From Treponema sp. (GTDB lineage Bacteria > Spirochaetota > Spirochaetia > Treponematales > Breznakiellaceae): a DNA stretch of 9,827 nucleotides. Under the pieces are notes generated by a model. The model was not told the origin of the DNA, did no database searches, and was given only the letters and a program-made list of their open reading frames with translations. Within the stretch, counting starts at the first letter, position 1; every line of letters begins with the position of its first letter. A program made the position numbers and the translations under genes. The DNA is taken from contig JAIROE010000062.1 of NCBI GenBank assembly GCA_031257715.1, positions 1-9,827 on the forward strand. The letters are read 5' to 3'. This document shows positions 1-6,850 of the stretch, piece by piece.

Positions 1-2
1 AT

Positions 3-236
3 AATTTCGGGTATGGGGAGAAGCATGTGTGTGAGCTATATTGTATCTTGAACCTTTTGGCATTTCTGGTCCACGGGCTGATGATACTGTGCGATAAACC
101 GCTTATAAAAGTGCGTTCATATTTCGGAAGAAGGGACGAATTCTATAATGTGTTACGCACTTTCTTCCGGACCTTTGAGTTCCAAAACCGGGACGATTTT
201 CCGCTATTTGTTATCACTCATGTAAAGAACGGCTAA
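3..236 (+). CDS. Transposase, C-terminal end (partial at window edge)
   Basis: The frame is open from the first bases, so the gene begins outside the window and only about 77 C-terminal residues are seen. They begin N-F-G-Y-G-E-K-H and continue L-N-L-L-A-F-L-V-H, then G-R-R-D-E-F and a short aromatic-rich tail. From memory, the pattern N-F-G-H-G-K ... L-N-L-L-A-F ... H, then G-R/T-R-x-x-F-F, closes DDE transposases of the ISNCY/IS1202 type, where the N-F-G segment follows the last catalytic acid. The catalytic domain is not visible, so I cannot say whether the element is intact. A GTG at 27 is an internal codon, not a start. The gene ends 68 bp before murE on the same strand; the right end of the insertion sequence would lie in or near 237-270, but I could not define its terminal repeat. 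Confidence 0.6.
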   Translation, partial: NFGYGEKHVCELYCILNLLAFLVHGLMILCDKPLIKVRSYFGRRDEFYNVLRTFFRTFEFQNRDDFPLFVITHVKNG

Positions 237-270
237 AAATAAAATTGCCTGCCTCCCTCTCGTTTGGCCC

Positions 271-299
271 TTGAGCAAACGTTCCGGCCGGGGTACAAT
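271..299 (+). promoter_or_regulatory. Sigma70-like promoter of murE
   Basis: TTGAGC (271-276) and TACAAT (294-299) are separated by exactly 17 bp. The murE ATG is at 305, five bases after the -10 box, so the expected transcription start falls on or beside the start codon. The position is unusual enough to suggest a leaderless mRNA, and no convincing Shine-Dalgarno sequence precedes the ATG. Confidence 0.6.
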
Positions 300-304
300 A
301 CTGT

Positions 305-1858
305 ATGGAACGCCGCCTGTCGGAGTTTATCCCTGAAAACGTTTTTGCGCCGGGGGAAGGCGGGACGGACCCGGTGGTTACGGGAATGGCGTATGATTCC
401 CGTGCGGTAAAGCCGGGGGACTGTTATTTTGCCCTGCGGGGGCTTCACGCGGACGGGCATGATTTCATTGCCGGGGCGGTAGAGCGCGGCGCTTCGGTCG
501 TCGTTCACGAGAAGGAAATCCCCAAAGGGGAACAACACGGGGCGCTCTTCCTCCGTGTTCCCGATGCGCGGCTTCTCATGTCACAGTTCTCCGCAGCCTT
601 CTACGGGCATCCTTCCCGGCGGCTTGTCGTCGCCGGGGTAACGGGAACGGAGGGGAAAAGCACCACAGTGTACCTTATCTGGCAGCTCCTCCTCCTTTTG
701 GGGAAAAAAGCCGGTTTTTTCTCGACGGTCTCGTACAGTCTGGGGGACGGGGAACGTCCCAACCCGGAGCACCAGACCACCCCGGAGGCCCCGGAAGTCC
801 AGCGGCTGCTTTTTGAGATGGCGGAAAACGGCGCCGGATATGCCGTCGTCGAGGCGAGCTCCCACGGCCTTTCGGAAAAAACGGGCCGCCTTGCCGGCGT
901 GCATTTCGATGCGGCGGTGATGACCAATGTGGCCCACGAACATCTGGAATTCCACGGAACATGGGAGCAGTACCGTTTCGACAAGGCGAACCTCTTCCGG
1001 GCGCCGGGAGGAAAGCCCGCCGGCGGTGTGGAACCGTTCGGGGTGATCAACGCCGACGACGGGAGCGCCGGCTACTTTGCCGGGGCTGCGGACAGGCGGA
1101 TCTTCACCTACAGCGTGGGGGGGCGCGAGGCGGACCTTTCCCTCATGGCGATAGAGAGCAGCCCCTGGGGAAACTGGTACGAAGCGCTGATACGGGAAGA
1201 CGGGACAATCGCCGATATCCGCGATCAGCTGCCGGGGGCGTTTAACGCGGGCAATGTGCTTGCCGCGCTGCTTGCCGTCTCGCATCTTCTTTCACTGCCC
1301 GTGCGGGAAATAATTCCCCTTGCCTCCCGGCTCAGGCCGGTGCGCGGCCGGATGACCGCCGTATCGGGCGGGCAGCCTTTCGAGGTGCTGGTGGATTTTG
1401 CCCATACTCCCTCATCCTTTGCCGCCGTCTTCCCGCCGCTCCGGGGGCGGATTGATAAAACGGGCGGCCGCATCATCAGCCTGTTCGGTTCGGCGGGGGA
1501 ACGGGACACGAAGAAGCGGGGCGAACAGGGAAAGATAGCCTCGGATTATTCGGACATCGTAATCCTTGCCGACGAAGACCCGCGGGGGGAAGTTCCCATG
1601 GATATACTGGAGGAAATTGCCGGGGGCATACAGGGCCGCACGCGGGGGAAAGATCTCTTCCTCATTCCCGAAAGGCCCCTCGCGATACGAAAGGCCCTTT
1701 CTCTCGCGGGGCCGGGGGATCTTGTCCTTCTTCTGGGAAAGGGCCATGAAAACTCAATCATTTATGAAGACGGCCCTGTTCCCTATGATGAAATTGGGGA
1801 GACTGAAAAAGCTCTGGGGGAATTGTTTCCCCCTCGTACAGGATCTTTACTCCCCTGA
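305..1858 (+). CDS. murE: MurE: UDP-MurNAc-L-Ala-D-Glu ligase (third amino acid)
   Basis: Cytoplasmic ATP-dependent ligase that adds the diamino acid at position 3 of the peptidoglycan stem peptide. The 517 residues match normal MurE length. Visible in order: T-G-x-A-Y-D-S-R (26-33) of the N-terminal domain; P-loop GVTGTEGKSTT (111-121), where most MurE proteins have TGTNGKTTT; TTPEAP (158-163); EASSHGL (183-189); HEHLEFHG (211-218) followed by K227 in FDKANLF, the likely carbamylated lysine; NADD (249-252); GAFNAGN (311-317); RGRM (347-350); VDFAHTP (363-369); GERDTKKR (398-405); DEDPRGE (423-429); GKGHE (478-482). The DNPR signature of diaminopimelate-adding enzymes reads DEDPR here, which fits the ornithine or lysine expected in a treponeme. 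The start at 305 gives the usual M-x-x-x-L-S-E N-terminus and coincides with the promoter's predicted start point. The last 101 bp overlap a gene on the other strand. Confidence 0.95.
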   Translation: MERRLSEFIPENVFAPGEGGTDPVVTGMAYDSRAVKPGDCYFALRGLHADGHDFIAGAVERGASVVVHEKEIPKGEQHGALFLRVPDARLLMSQFSAAFYGHPSRRLVVAGVTGTEGKSTTVYLIWQLLLLLGKKAGFFSTVSYSLGDGERPNPEHQTTPEAPEVQRLLFEMAENGAGYAVVEASSHGLSEKTGRLAGVHFDAAVMTNVAHEHLEFHGTWEQYRFDKANLFRAPGGKPAGGVEPFGVINADDGSAGYFAGAADRRIFTYSVGGREADLSLMAIESSPWGNWYEALIREDGTIADIRDQLPGAFNAGNVLAALLAVSHLLSLPVREIIPLASRLRPVRGRMTAVSGGQPFEVLVDFAHTPSSFAAVFPPLRGRIDKTGGRIISLFGSAGERDTKKRGEQGKIASDYSDIVILADEDPRGEVPMDILEEIAGGIQGRTRGKDLFLIPERPLAIRKALSLAGPGDLVLLLGKGHENSIIYEDGPVPYDEIGETEKALGELFPPRTGSLLP

Positions 1859-2330
1859 TAAGGTAATCCTCAAAGGTGACGGCGGGCGGCCTTTGGGGGA
1901 AGTCCTCCGGGAAAGAGGGATCCTGATTTTTCAGCTTGCGGTCAAGGCGGGAAATTTTTTCTGCCTCATGTTTCAGCTTTTCGGAAGACGCTTTTATCTG
2001 CGTAATGGAATCTTCAATCGAATCAAGATGCCGCACGCATTCGCTGTAGAATTTGTCCGTTGATTCCGAAGCGTCCACAAGCCATTTCTCAAATTCCCTG
2101 TCTTCCTGCCGGGAGATGAGGAGCATGACAAGGATCACAAACACGCCCACAAGCAGCGGAACAAGGGCCGTTACAGCGTACATAAACGTCTTTAGGGACC
2201 AGAGCGGTCCGAAGATACGAAAACCGGCGGCAGCAATCTTGTCAAGATTAACAAACAGGATAGAGATAGAGATAATTATCACGATGCCCAAAAAAACAGC
2301 TGCTAAAGCAAGGGACTTTTGACACTTCAT
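1758..2330 (-). CDS. Two-helix membrane protein with coiled-coil domain, unknown function
   Basis: A 190-residue protein I do not recognise. Two hydrophobic helices (about residues 8-28 and 49-73) are followed by a charged stretch (about 75-135) rich in E, K, S and D with leucine/isoleucine spacing typical of a coiled coil, then a proline-rich linker (P-S-F-P-E-D-F-P-Q-R-P-P) and a tail ending in a basic, His-rich sequence. The topology suggests an inner-membrane hairpin with both ends in the cytoplasm. The start is backed by AAGGGGG six to seven bases upstream of the ATG. It is the last gene of the leftward block, 95 bp after the DUF2804 gene. Residues about 158-190 are encoded antisense to the 3' end of murE; no terminator is visible there. 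The real stop could only be earlier if there is a sequencing error. Confidence 0.65.
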   Translation of the reverse strand: MKCQKSLALAAVFLGIVIIISISILFVNLDKIAAAGFRIFGPLWSLKTFMYAVTALVPLLVGVFVILVMLLISRQEDREFEKWLVDASESTDKFYSECVRHLDSIEDSITQIKASSEKLKHEAEKISRLDRKLKNQDPSFPEDFPQRPPAVTFEDYLIRGVKILYEGETIPPELFQSPQFHHREQGRLHK

Positions 2331-2348
2331 GGCGTGCCCCCTTTTTTA

Positions 2349-2377
2349 ACCCTAATGTCCGCCGGGAAGGGTATCAA
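2349..2377 (-). promoter_or_regulatory. Possible promoter for the coiled-coil membrane protein gene
   Basis: On the minus strand, TTGATA (2377-2372) and TAGGGT (2354-2349) are 17 bp apart, with the ATG at 2330. The -35 box is close to consensus. The -10 box keeps only the first, second and last consensus bases, so this is tentative. Read-through from the DUF2804 gene is the alternative. Confidence 0.35.
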
Positions 2378-2425
2378 CAAAAGGGAGCGCTTTAATGAAA
2401 GATACTTCAGGAATTTAAAAGAACG

Positions 2426-3454
2426 CTAAAAATGCGTCTTGCTTCTCTCCGCGAACCCGGTCAATTTGCTGAATTCCATGACCGATCCGTCATCCAGAAC
2501 TACCCTGCCCGAAAAGAACCCGCAAAGCTGACGGCGTTTCTGGGAATAGAAGAGCACGCGGTTCCGTTCAACCCGCTGCTGATGGGGGGTAAAAGTCATC
2601 TCCAGCCGGTTGTCGTTGCTGGTAAAGCGCCAGGGCAGCATCCAGTTGGAAGGCGAAATGTGAAAGGTAACCTGATCAAGCTTGTGGAGTTTTCCGTCCA
2701 CAAAGAAGGCATTTTCGGTTCCCTGCGACGAATCGGCGGAACCGTAGCCCACGCTGAAACCCGCCTGCCTGCCGCCGCACATACCCGCGGCCGACGCCCA
2801 GTAATGCAGATCCGTGCGGGGACGGACCCCCCGGTTCCAGTCGAAAATCCCCCAGGCGTTCCCCCGTGTAAAAACCAGCTCCGAAGTACCGTACTGTATG
2901 ACCCCTTCGGCGGTATACCAGGGAGACCTGCGGGAATAGCGAAAAGAACTTTTCTCCCTGCGCCAGGGACTGTGGGTAATGATCGACTCCGCCTCAAACG
3001 GAGGGGTAAGAACCAGTTCCCCCCGGAGACTCCGGTGATGCCCAAAGCGCGGAATGTCCGCCTTGATGATGCGCGCCCCGCTGTCCATGGGCACAAAATC
3101 AAGGGAGGTTTTTCTCCGTTTACAGCGTACCGTCCCCGTTTCGCTTCCCGGAGGCATTTCAAAATTTCCAAAGGGAAACATGCGCAGATCTATCTGCGTT
3201 ACGCGCTTTCTGTCCTTGAGGGAAATCACGGACGTACCCGTGTAGCCCAGGAAACCGTTGTCGGCAATCTCCATAATAACAAGATGCGTCGGGGAAAAGA
3301 CGATATACCGGTCGGATTCCGAAACGCGCCGCCGGGGAGCCCACAGCAGGGCGGGATCGTAAAAAAAACAGGGCTTCCGCGACCAGCCGAAATTCACCGG
3401 CCAGCCGGAACTGTCCAGCGCCGAAACCGGACTCTCTATTTCTTTTTGCGGCAT
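2426..3454 (-). CDS. DUF2804 family protein
   Basis: A 342-residue soluble protein with no signal peptide or membrane helix. It resembles the DUF2804 family as I remember it: a beta-rich protein with G-I-F-D-W-N-R-G (202-209) followed by W-A-S (219-221), then G-x-G (236-238), E-N-A-F-F-V-D-G-K-L-H-K-L (247-259), M-T-F-T-P-x-x-x-R (286-294) and a C-terminal C-G-F-F-S-G-x-V-V-L-D-D-G (311-323). The function of the family is not established to my knowledge, though the fold is thought to be related to lipocalin-like hydroxyneurosporene-synthase/CrtC-type barrels; that link is a weak inference. The ATG lies only two bases after the TAA of the upstream FecR-like gene (TAACCATG), so translation is probably coupled and the two are co-transcribed from the promoter at 4431. 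Confidence 0.8.
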   Translation of the reverse strand: MPQKEIESPVSALDSSGWPVNFGWSRKPCFFYDPALLWAPRRRVSESDRYIVFSPTHLVIMEIADNGFLGYTGTSVISLKDRKRVTQIDLRMFPFGNFEMPPGSETGTVRCKRRKTSLDFVPMDSGARIIKADIPRFGHHRSLRGELVLTPPFEAESIITHSPWRREKSSFRYSRRSPWYTAEGVIQYGTSELVFTRGNAWGIFDWNRGVRPRTDLHYWASAAGMCGGRQAGFSVGYGSADSSQGTENAFFVDGKLHKLDQVTFHISPSNWMLPWRFTSNDNRLEMTFTPHQQRVERNRVLFYSQKRRQLCGFFSGRVVLDDGSVMEFSKLTGFAERSKTHF

Positions 3455-3456
3455 GG

Positions 3457-4392
3457 TTACCGCGCCGGATAAGCGGGATTAATCAGCATGGAGCTGAAAA
3501 GGGCAAAGATCCCGAAGCCCATGGAACTGTAACCCGCGGCATTTATGATATCGGCTTGTGATCTGTTCACATACGAAGGGGCATAATGACCAAAGGCGGC
3601 CATTCCCCCGCCGAGCAGGACAAAAACGGTCCCGCTGAGAAGGGCCGTGTTTTTGAGCCGGTTCCTGCTGATATACGGAGTATAATCGGGGGTTTCATAA
3701 CGGATCTGTATTTCAGGCTCGATCTTCACTTCCTCTTTGACTTCGAGGGAAAGGCGGGGTCCGGTAAAGACGTGGGCGTTCCAGTAATCAACAATGTTTT
3801 CCTCCAGCGTCCCGCGTTCAACGTAGGAATGGGAAGCGGTATACCGAAGGAACATCGTCCCGTTTTTATCAATTGTATAGGACGGAGCGGAGGCCCGTTC
3901 TCCCCGGCAAACCAGATCCGCCTGTCCGCCAAAACCGTACACCCGCAGAACCGGCTCGTTGAAACCGGCCCTGGAAGTTTCATAGGCATAGTCTATGCCC
4001 GTGTCGTTTCCCCTGTACAGAACATCCGCCGCCGCGGAACGGACCGTAAGAACGGATGCGGCGGAACCGTACAGTCTGACACGGCCGTACACCAGTTCAA
4101 TAAAATCCCCCCGGAAAGCGACGGAAGTATTTTCAGCGGCAAGAAGGGTGCAGCCTGAAACGCCGATTTCCGCAAAACTCTCCGCGCCGGTTTGAAGCAT
4201 GTCGCCCCGATGCAGTTCCATCCCTTCCGTGCCTATGTCCTGTGAACTGAATATCTTCCGCTCCCCGCCGGTACTTAGCGAAAAACTGTCCCCTGAAACG
4301 CGGAGCAGGCGGACTCCTCCTTCCTGTGCAAAAGAAGACGGGGCACCGGGGACAAGAAAGGTGAAAAACAAAAAAACCGCATATTTACACAT
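3457..4392 (-). CDS. Exported FecR-like domain protein with C-terminal membrane helices
   Basis: From the ATG at 4392 the protein has 311 residues. A signal peptide (M-C-K-Y-A-V-F-L-F-F-T-F-L-V-P-G, with likely cleavage after S-S-F-A) is followed by a FecR-like beta domain: G-M-E-L-H-R-G-D-M-L-Q-T-G-A-E-S-F-A-E-I, then N-T-S-V-A-F and the V-Y-G-R-V-R-L-Y type repeat. Two hydrophobic segments near the C-terminus (N-T-A-L-L-S-G-T-V-F-V-L-L-G-G-G and M-G-F-G-I-F-A-L-F-S-S-M) look like membrane helices. FecR domains often sense or anchor in the periplasm, but the partner sigma factor or receptor is not in this window. The frame stays open to a TTG at 4431 and an ATG at 4425; I chose 4392 because a TATAAT promoter box lies between and its start point falls just before this ATG. 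It heads a leftward operon with the DUF2804 gene. Confidence 0.75.
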   Translation of the reverse strand: MCKYAVFLFFTFLVPGAPSSFAQEGGVRLLRVSGDSFSLSTGGERKIFSSQDIGTEGMELHRGDMLQTGAESFAEIGVSGCTLLAAENTSVAFRGDFIELVYGRVRLYGSAASVLTVRSAAADVLYRGNDTGIDYAYETSRAGFNEPVLRVYGFGGQADLVCRGERASAPSYTIDKNGTMFLRYTASHSYVERGTLEENIVDYWNAHVFTGPRLSLEVKEEVKIEPEIQIRYETPDYTPYISRNRLKNTALLSGTVFVLLGGGMAAFGHYAPSYVNRSQADIINAAGYSSMGFGIFALFSSMLINPAYPAR

Positions 4393-4412
4393 AATTATTA
4401 CTATTATACAAT
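4384..4412 (+). promoter_or_regulatory. murD promoter
   Basis: TTTACA (4384-4389), a 17-bp spacer and TACAAT (4407-4412). The murD ATG is at 4424, so the 5' leader would be about five bases. The -10 box overlaps the -10 box of the leftward promoter. Confidence 0.6.
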
Positions 4413-4431
4413 GAGATTTCCGCATGAACAA
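4403..4431 (-). promoter_or_regulatory. Promoter of the leftward FecR-like/DUF2804 operon
   Basis: On the minus strand, TTGTTC (4431-4426), a 17-bp spacer and a perfect TATAAT (4408-4403). The FecR-like ATG at 4392 is ten bases after the -10 box, leaving a leader of about four bases. The -35 box lies within the first codons of murD. Confidence 0.65.
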
Positions 4432-5905
4432 GCAGAAATACGGGGTAGCGGCAAATTACGGCGCGGTGAACTACAGCGGGATGAACGTGACGGTCATGGG
4501 GCTGGGACTCCACGGTGGAGGGCTCGAGTCGGCGCTGTACCTTGCCGGCCGGGGGGCCCGCGTAACCGTTACCGATCTTCGGGATGAAAAGATTCTCGCC
4601 CCGTCCATTGAAAAACTGGAAAGCCGTGCGGCGGCCTTTTCCTTTCCCATACGCTATGTCCTTGGCCGCCACGAAACCGCCGATTTCAAAAACGCCGGCT
4701 TTGTGGTCAAAAATCCCGGCGCGAGGCCCGATTCCCCTTACCTTGCGGCCGCGCCGCGCATTGAAACCGATATTTCAATCTTCATTGAGGCTTCTCCTGC
4801 CCGGCTCACCGCTGTAACAGGCTCCAAGGGGAAGTCCTCAACCGCCGCGGCCCTTCACCATGTCCTTGCGGAAGCGCATAAGCATTCCGGGGGAAAGGCA
4901 TGGCTCGGCGGTAATATCGCCGTTTCGCCCCTCAGTTTTCTTGACGATGTTTCCCCCGGAGACGACGTGGTTCTGGAACTTTCAAGCTGGCAACTCGGGG
5001 ATCTTCCCTTCTGCGGCGGGAAAACCCCCTTCAAGCCCCGCGCGGCGCTTATCACCGCGATCCTTCCCGATCACCTGGACCGTTACCGGACCATGGAAGA
5101 CTATGTTGCGGACAAGCGTTTCATTTACCGGGGGCAGGACCGGGGGGACATTACCATCGCGGGAGACGACGCATGGGGACAGAGCTTTCGGGAGGAAAGC
5201 CCGGGCCGGTCACTGGTCCATGCCGGAAGGGAGCTTCCCGCCGGTGTTTCGGGGGGCTGGTGCGAAGGTCCCCAGGCTCCCGGCTTCGCAAGGTTCTACG
5301 GAGAGAACCTTCCCCCGGGCCTGCGCGAAGGGGAAACAATCGAGGCGGTTCCTTCCGTGCTCCGCACCCCCGGTTTTCACCAGAAACGGAACCTCCTTGC
5401 CGCGGCTCTGGCCCTCATCGACATCGGAACCAATCCCGGCCTCGTCCGCGAAAGCCTCGGCGCCTTTCCCGGCATAGAGCACCGGCTGGAATTTTTTCAT
5501 GAAAAAAACGGTGTGCGTTTTTACAATGATACTGCCGCTACCATACCGGAGGCCGCCGCCGCGGCGATAAATGCCCTCCTGGAAGAGTCGCCCGTGATCA
5601 TCGCCGCGGGAGGCTCCGACAAGAACCTCGGTTTCGGCCCGTTCGTGGAGGCGGCGGCAAAGGCAAAGGGGATAGTCCTTTTGGCCGGCACGGGGAGCGA
5701 CAGATTGAAGGATCTGCTTGCCGCCGCAGGACTTTCTTTCCACGGCCCCTGCGCCTCGGTTGACGATGCTGTCCGCGCCTGCCTTGAAATGGCCGGGCCC
5801 GGCGACGCGGTGGTTCTTTCGCCCGGCTGCGCGTCATTCGGCATGTTCCTCAACGAATTCGACCGGGGCCGCAAATGGAAGGAAGCGGTATGCCGTATTG
5901 CGTGA
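4424..5905 (+). CDS. murD: MurD: UDP-MurNAc-L-alanine--D-glutamate ligase
   Basis: Cytoplasmic Mur ligase that adds D-glutamate to UDP-MurNAc-L-Ala, the step before MurE. The 493 residues show a Rossmann-like N-terminal domain starting V-T-V-M-G-L-G-L-H-G-G-G (22-33); ATP site VTGSKGKSST (131-140), where most MurD proteins have TGTNGKS/T; GGNI (162-165); LELSSWQL (184-191); DHLDRY (216-221) with K231 as the likely carbamylated lysine; HRLE (353-356); NDTAATIPEA (368-377), where the usual motif is N-D-S-K-A-T; GGSDKNL (396-402); and LSPGCASFGMFLNEFDRGRKW (465-485), with the conserved S-P-x-x-x-S-x-D/N-x-F pattern. The start at 4424 adds 19 residues before the conserved M-N-V-T-V-M; an internal ATG at 4481 is the alternative, but the promoter position supports 4424. 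epmA follows after 3 bp. Confidence 0.95.
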   Translation: MNKQKYGVAANYGAVNYSGMNVTVMGLGLHGGGLESALYLAGRGARVTVTDLRDEKILAPSIEKLESRAAAFSFPIRYVLGRHETADFKNAGFVVKNPGARPDSPYLAAAPRIETDISIFIEASPARLTAVTGSKGKSSTAAALHHVLAEAHKHSGGKAWLGGNIAVSPLSFLDDVSPGDDVVLELSSWQLGDLPFCGGKTPFKPRAALITAILPDHLDRYRTMEDYVADKRFIYRGQDRGDITIAGDDAWGQSFREESPGRSLVHAGRELPAGVSGGWCEGPQAPGFARFYGENLPPGLREGETIEAVPSVLRTPGFHQKRNLLAAALALIDIGTNPGLVRESLGAFPGIEHRLEFFHEKNGVRFYNDTAATIPEAAAAAINALLEESPVIIAAGGSDKNLGFGPFVEAAAKAKGIVLLAGTGSDRLKDLLAAAGLSFHGPCASVDDAVRACLEMAGPGDAVVLSPGCASFGMFLNEFDRGRKWKEAVCRIA

Positions 5906-5908
5906 ACC

Positions 5909-6850
5909 ATGGATATTGAAATGCTCCGTGAAAGGGCCCGGAGCACAAGGGAGACGAGGGCCTTCTTCGACAGCCGGGGCTACCTTGAAACGGACACTCC
6001 GCTTCTCAGTCCCGGTCTTATCCCCGAAACCTGCCTTGAAGTTTTCATGACGGAACGCATACTTCCCGGCGGAAAAAAAAGAAGGCCGTACTGGCTCATC
6101 CCTTCCCCGGAGATATGGATGAAGCGCCTCATCGCGGAACACAGGACGAATATCTACCAAATCTGCAAATGTTTCAGAAACGGCGAATCGTCGGGGCATC
6201 TGCACAGTCCCGAATTCACCATGCTTGAATACTACACCATGAACGCCGGTTATCTGGATTCGCTTTCACTTACCGAAGAGCTGCTTGCCCGGCTGCGCCG
6301 TTTCCCCCCTTTTCTGCGCGTCACCGTGGAAGAAGCGTTTGCCGAATGGGCGGGCTTTGATCTTTACCGTGCCGTCAAAGGGGGAAGCCTTGCCGAAGAG
6401 GCCCGCCGGCTCGGTCTTGAGCCGCCTCCTTTCCTTGATACGCCCGCCCTCTACGACTTGATCTTCATTCACGCGGTGGAGCCGAAACTGCCCCGCAAAA
6501 ACCCCGTGGTCATCATGGATTACCCCGCCTTCGTTCCCTGCCTTGCAAAGAAGGGGGCGGACGGAAAGACCACGGAAAGGTGGGAGCTCTACATCAACGG
6601 CGTGGAGCTTGCCAACTGTTATTCCGAGGAAACGGATCCTGAAGAAGTCCGCCGCTATTTTGTCAAAGAAGGCGAAGCCAAAAAAAGGAATGCCCTCGTC
6701 GATCACGCGGTTGATGAAGATTACTGGAAAATTTTTTCGTCATTTCCCGCCTGCTCGGGCGTCGCACTGGGCCTTGACAGGCTCGTCATGGCCGTCACGG
6801 GAAGGTCTGCCATAGACGCCGTCCTCCCCTTTCCCATGTCCGCTATTTGA
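5909..6850 (+). CDS. epmA: EpmA/GenX/PoxA-type EF-P lysine ligase (class II LysRS paralogue)
   Basis: Resembles the catalytic domain of class II lysyl-tRNA synthetase but lacks the N-terminal anticodon-binding domain: 313 residues, the usual EpmA length. Motif 2 is C-F-R-N-G-E-S-S-G-H-L-H-S-P-E-F-T-M-L-E (88-107), with the S-S/H-x-P-E-F-T-M-L-E pattern typical of this family. Then Y-I-N-G-V-E-L-A-N-C-Y (228-238) and motif 3 G-V-A-L-G-L-D-R-L-V-M-A (284-295). In characterised bacteria EpmA attaches (R)-beta-lysine to a conserved lysine of elongation factor P, helping it resolve stalled proline-rich peptides. The partner aminomutase EpmB and EF-P itself are not in the window. The ATG is three bases after the murD stop with no clear ribosome binding site, so translation is probably coupled to murD. 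The stop overlaps the end of the converging lipoprotein gene by 8 bp. Confidence 0.9.
   Translation: MDIEMLRERARSTRETRAFFDSRGYLETDTPLLSPGLIPETCLEVFMTERILPGGKKRRPYWLIPSPEIWMKRLIAEHRTNIYQICKCFRNGESSGHLHSPEFTMLEYYTMNAGYLDSLSLTEELLARLRRFPPFLRVTVEEAFAEWAGFDLYRAVKGGSLAEEARRLGLEPPPFLDTPALYDLIFIHAVEPKLPRKNPVVIMDYPAFVPCLAKKGADGKTTERWELYINGVELANCYSEETDPEEVRRYFVKEGEAKKRNALVDHAVDEDYWKIFSSFPACSGVALGLDRLVMAVTGRSAIDAVLPFPMSAI

Noticed and set aside
581..1285. Minus-strand open frames inside murE
   Set aside because: Antisense shadows typical of GC-rich coding DNA; the sense strand carries all MurE motifs.
1850..1880. Terminator between murE and the converging gene
   Set aside because: No hairpin with a T run found on either strand in the overlap region.
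2432..3472. Plus-strand open frame of 346 codons opposite the DUF2804 gene
   Set aside because: Basic, Pro/Arg/Gly-rich shadow of a recognisable minus-strand gene, without any ribosome binding site.
5210..5743. Minus-strand open frame inside murD
   Set aside because: Antisense shadow; murD motifs are continuous on the other strand.
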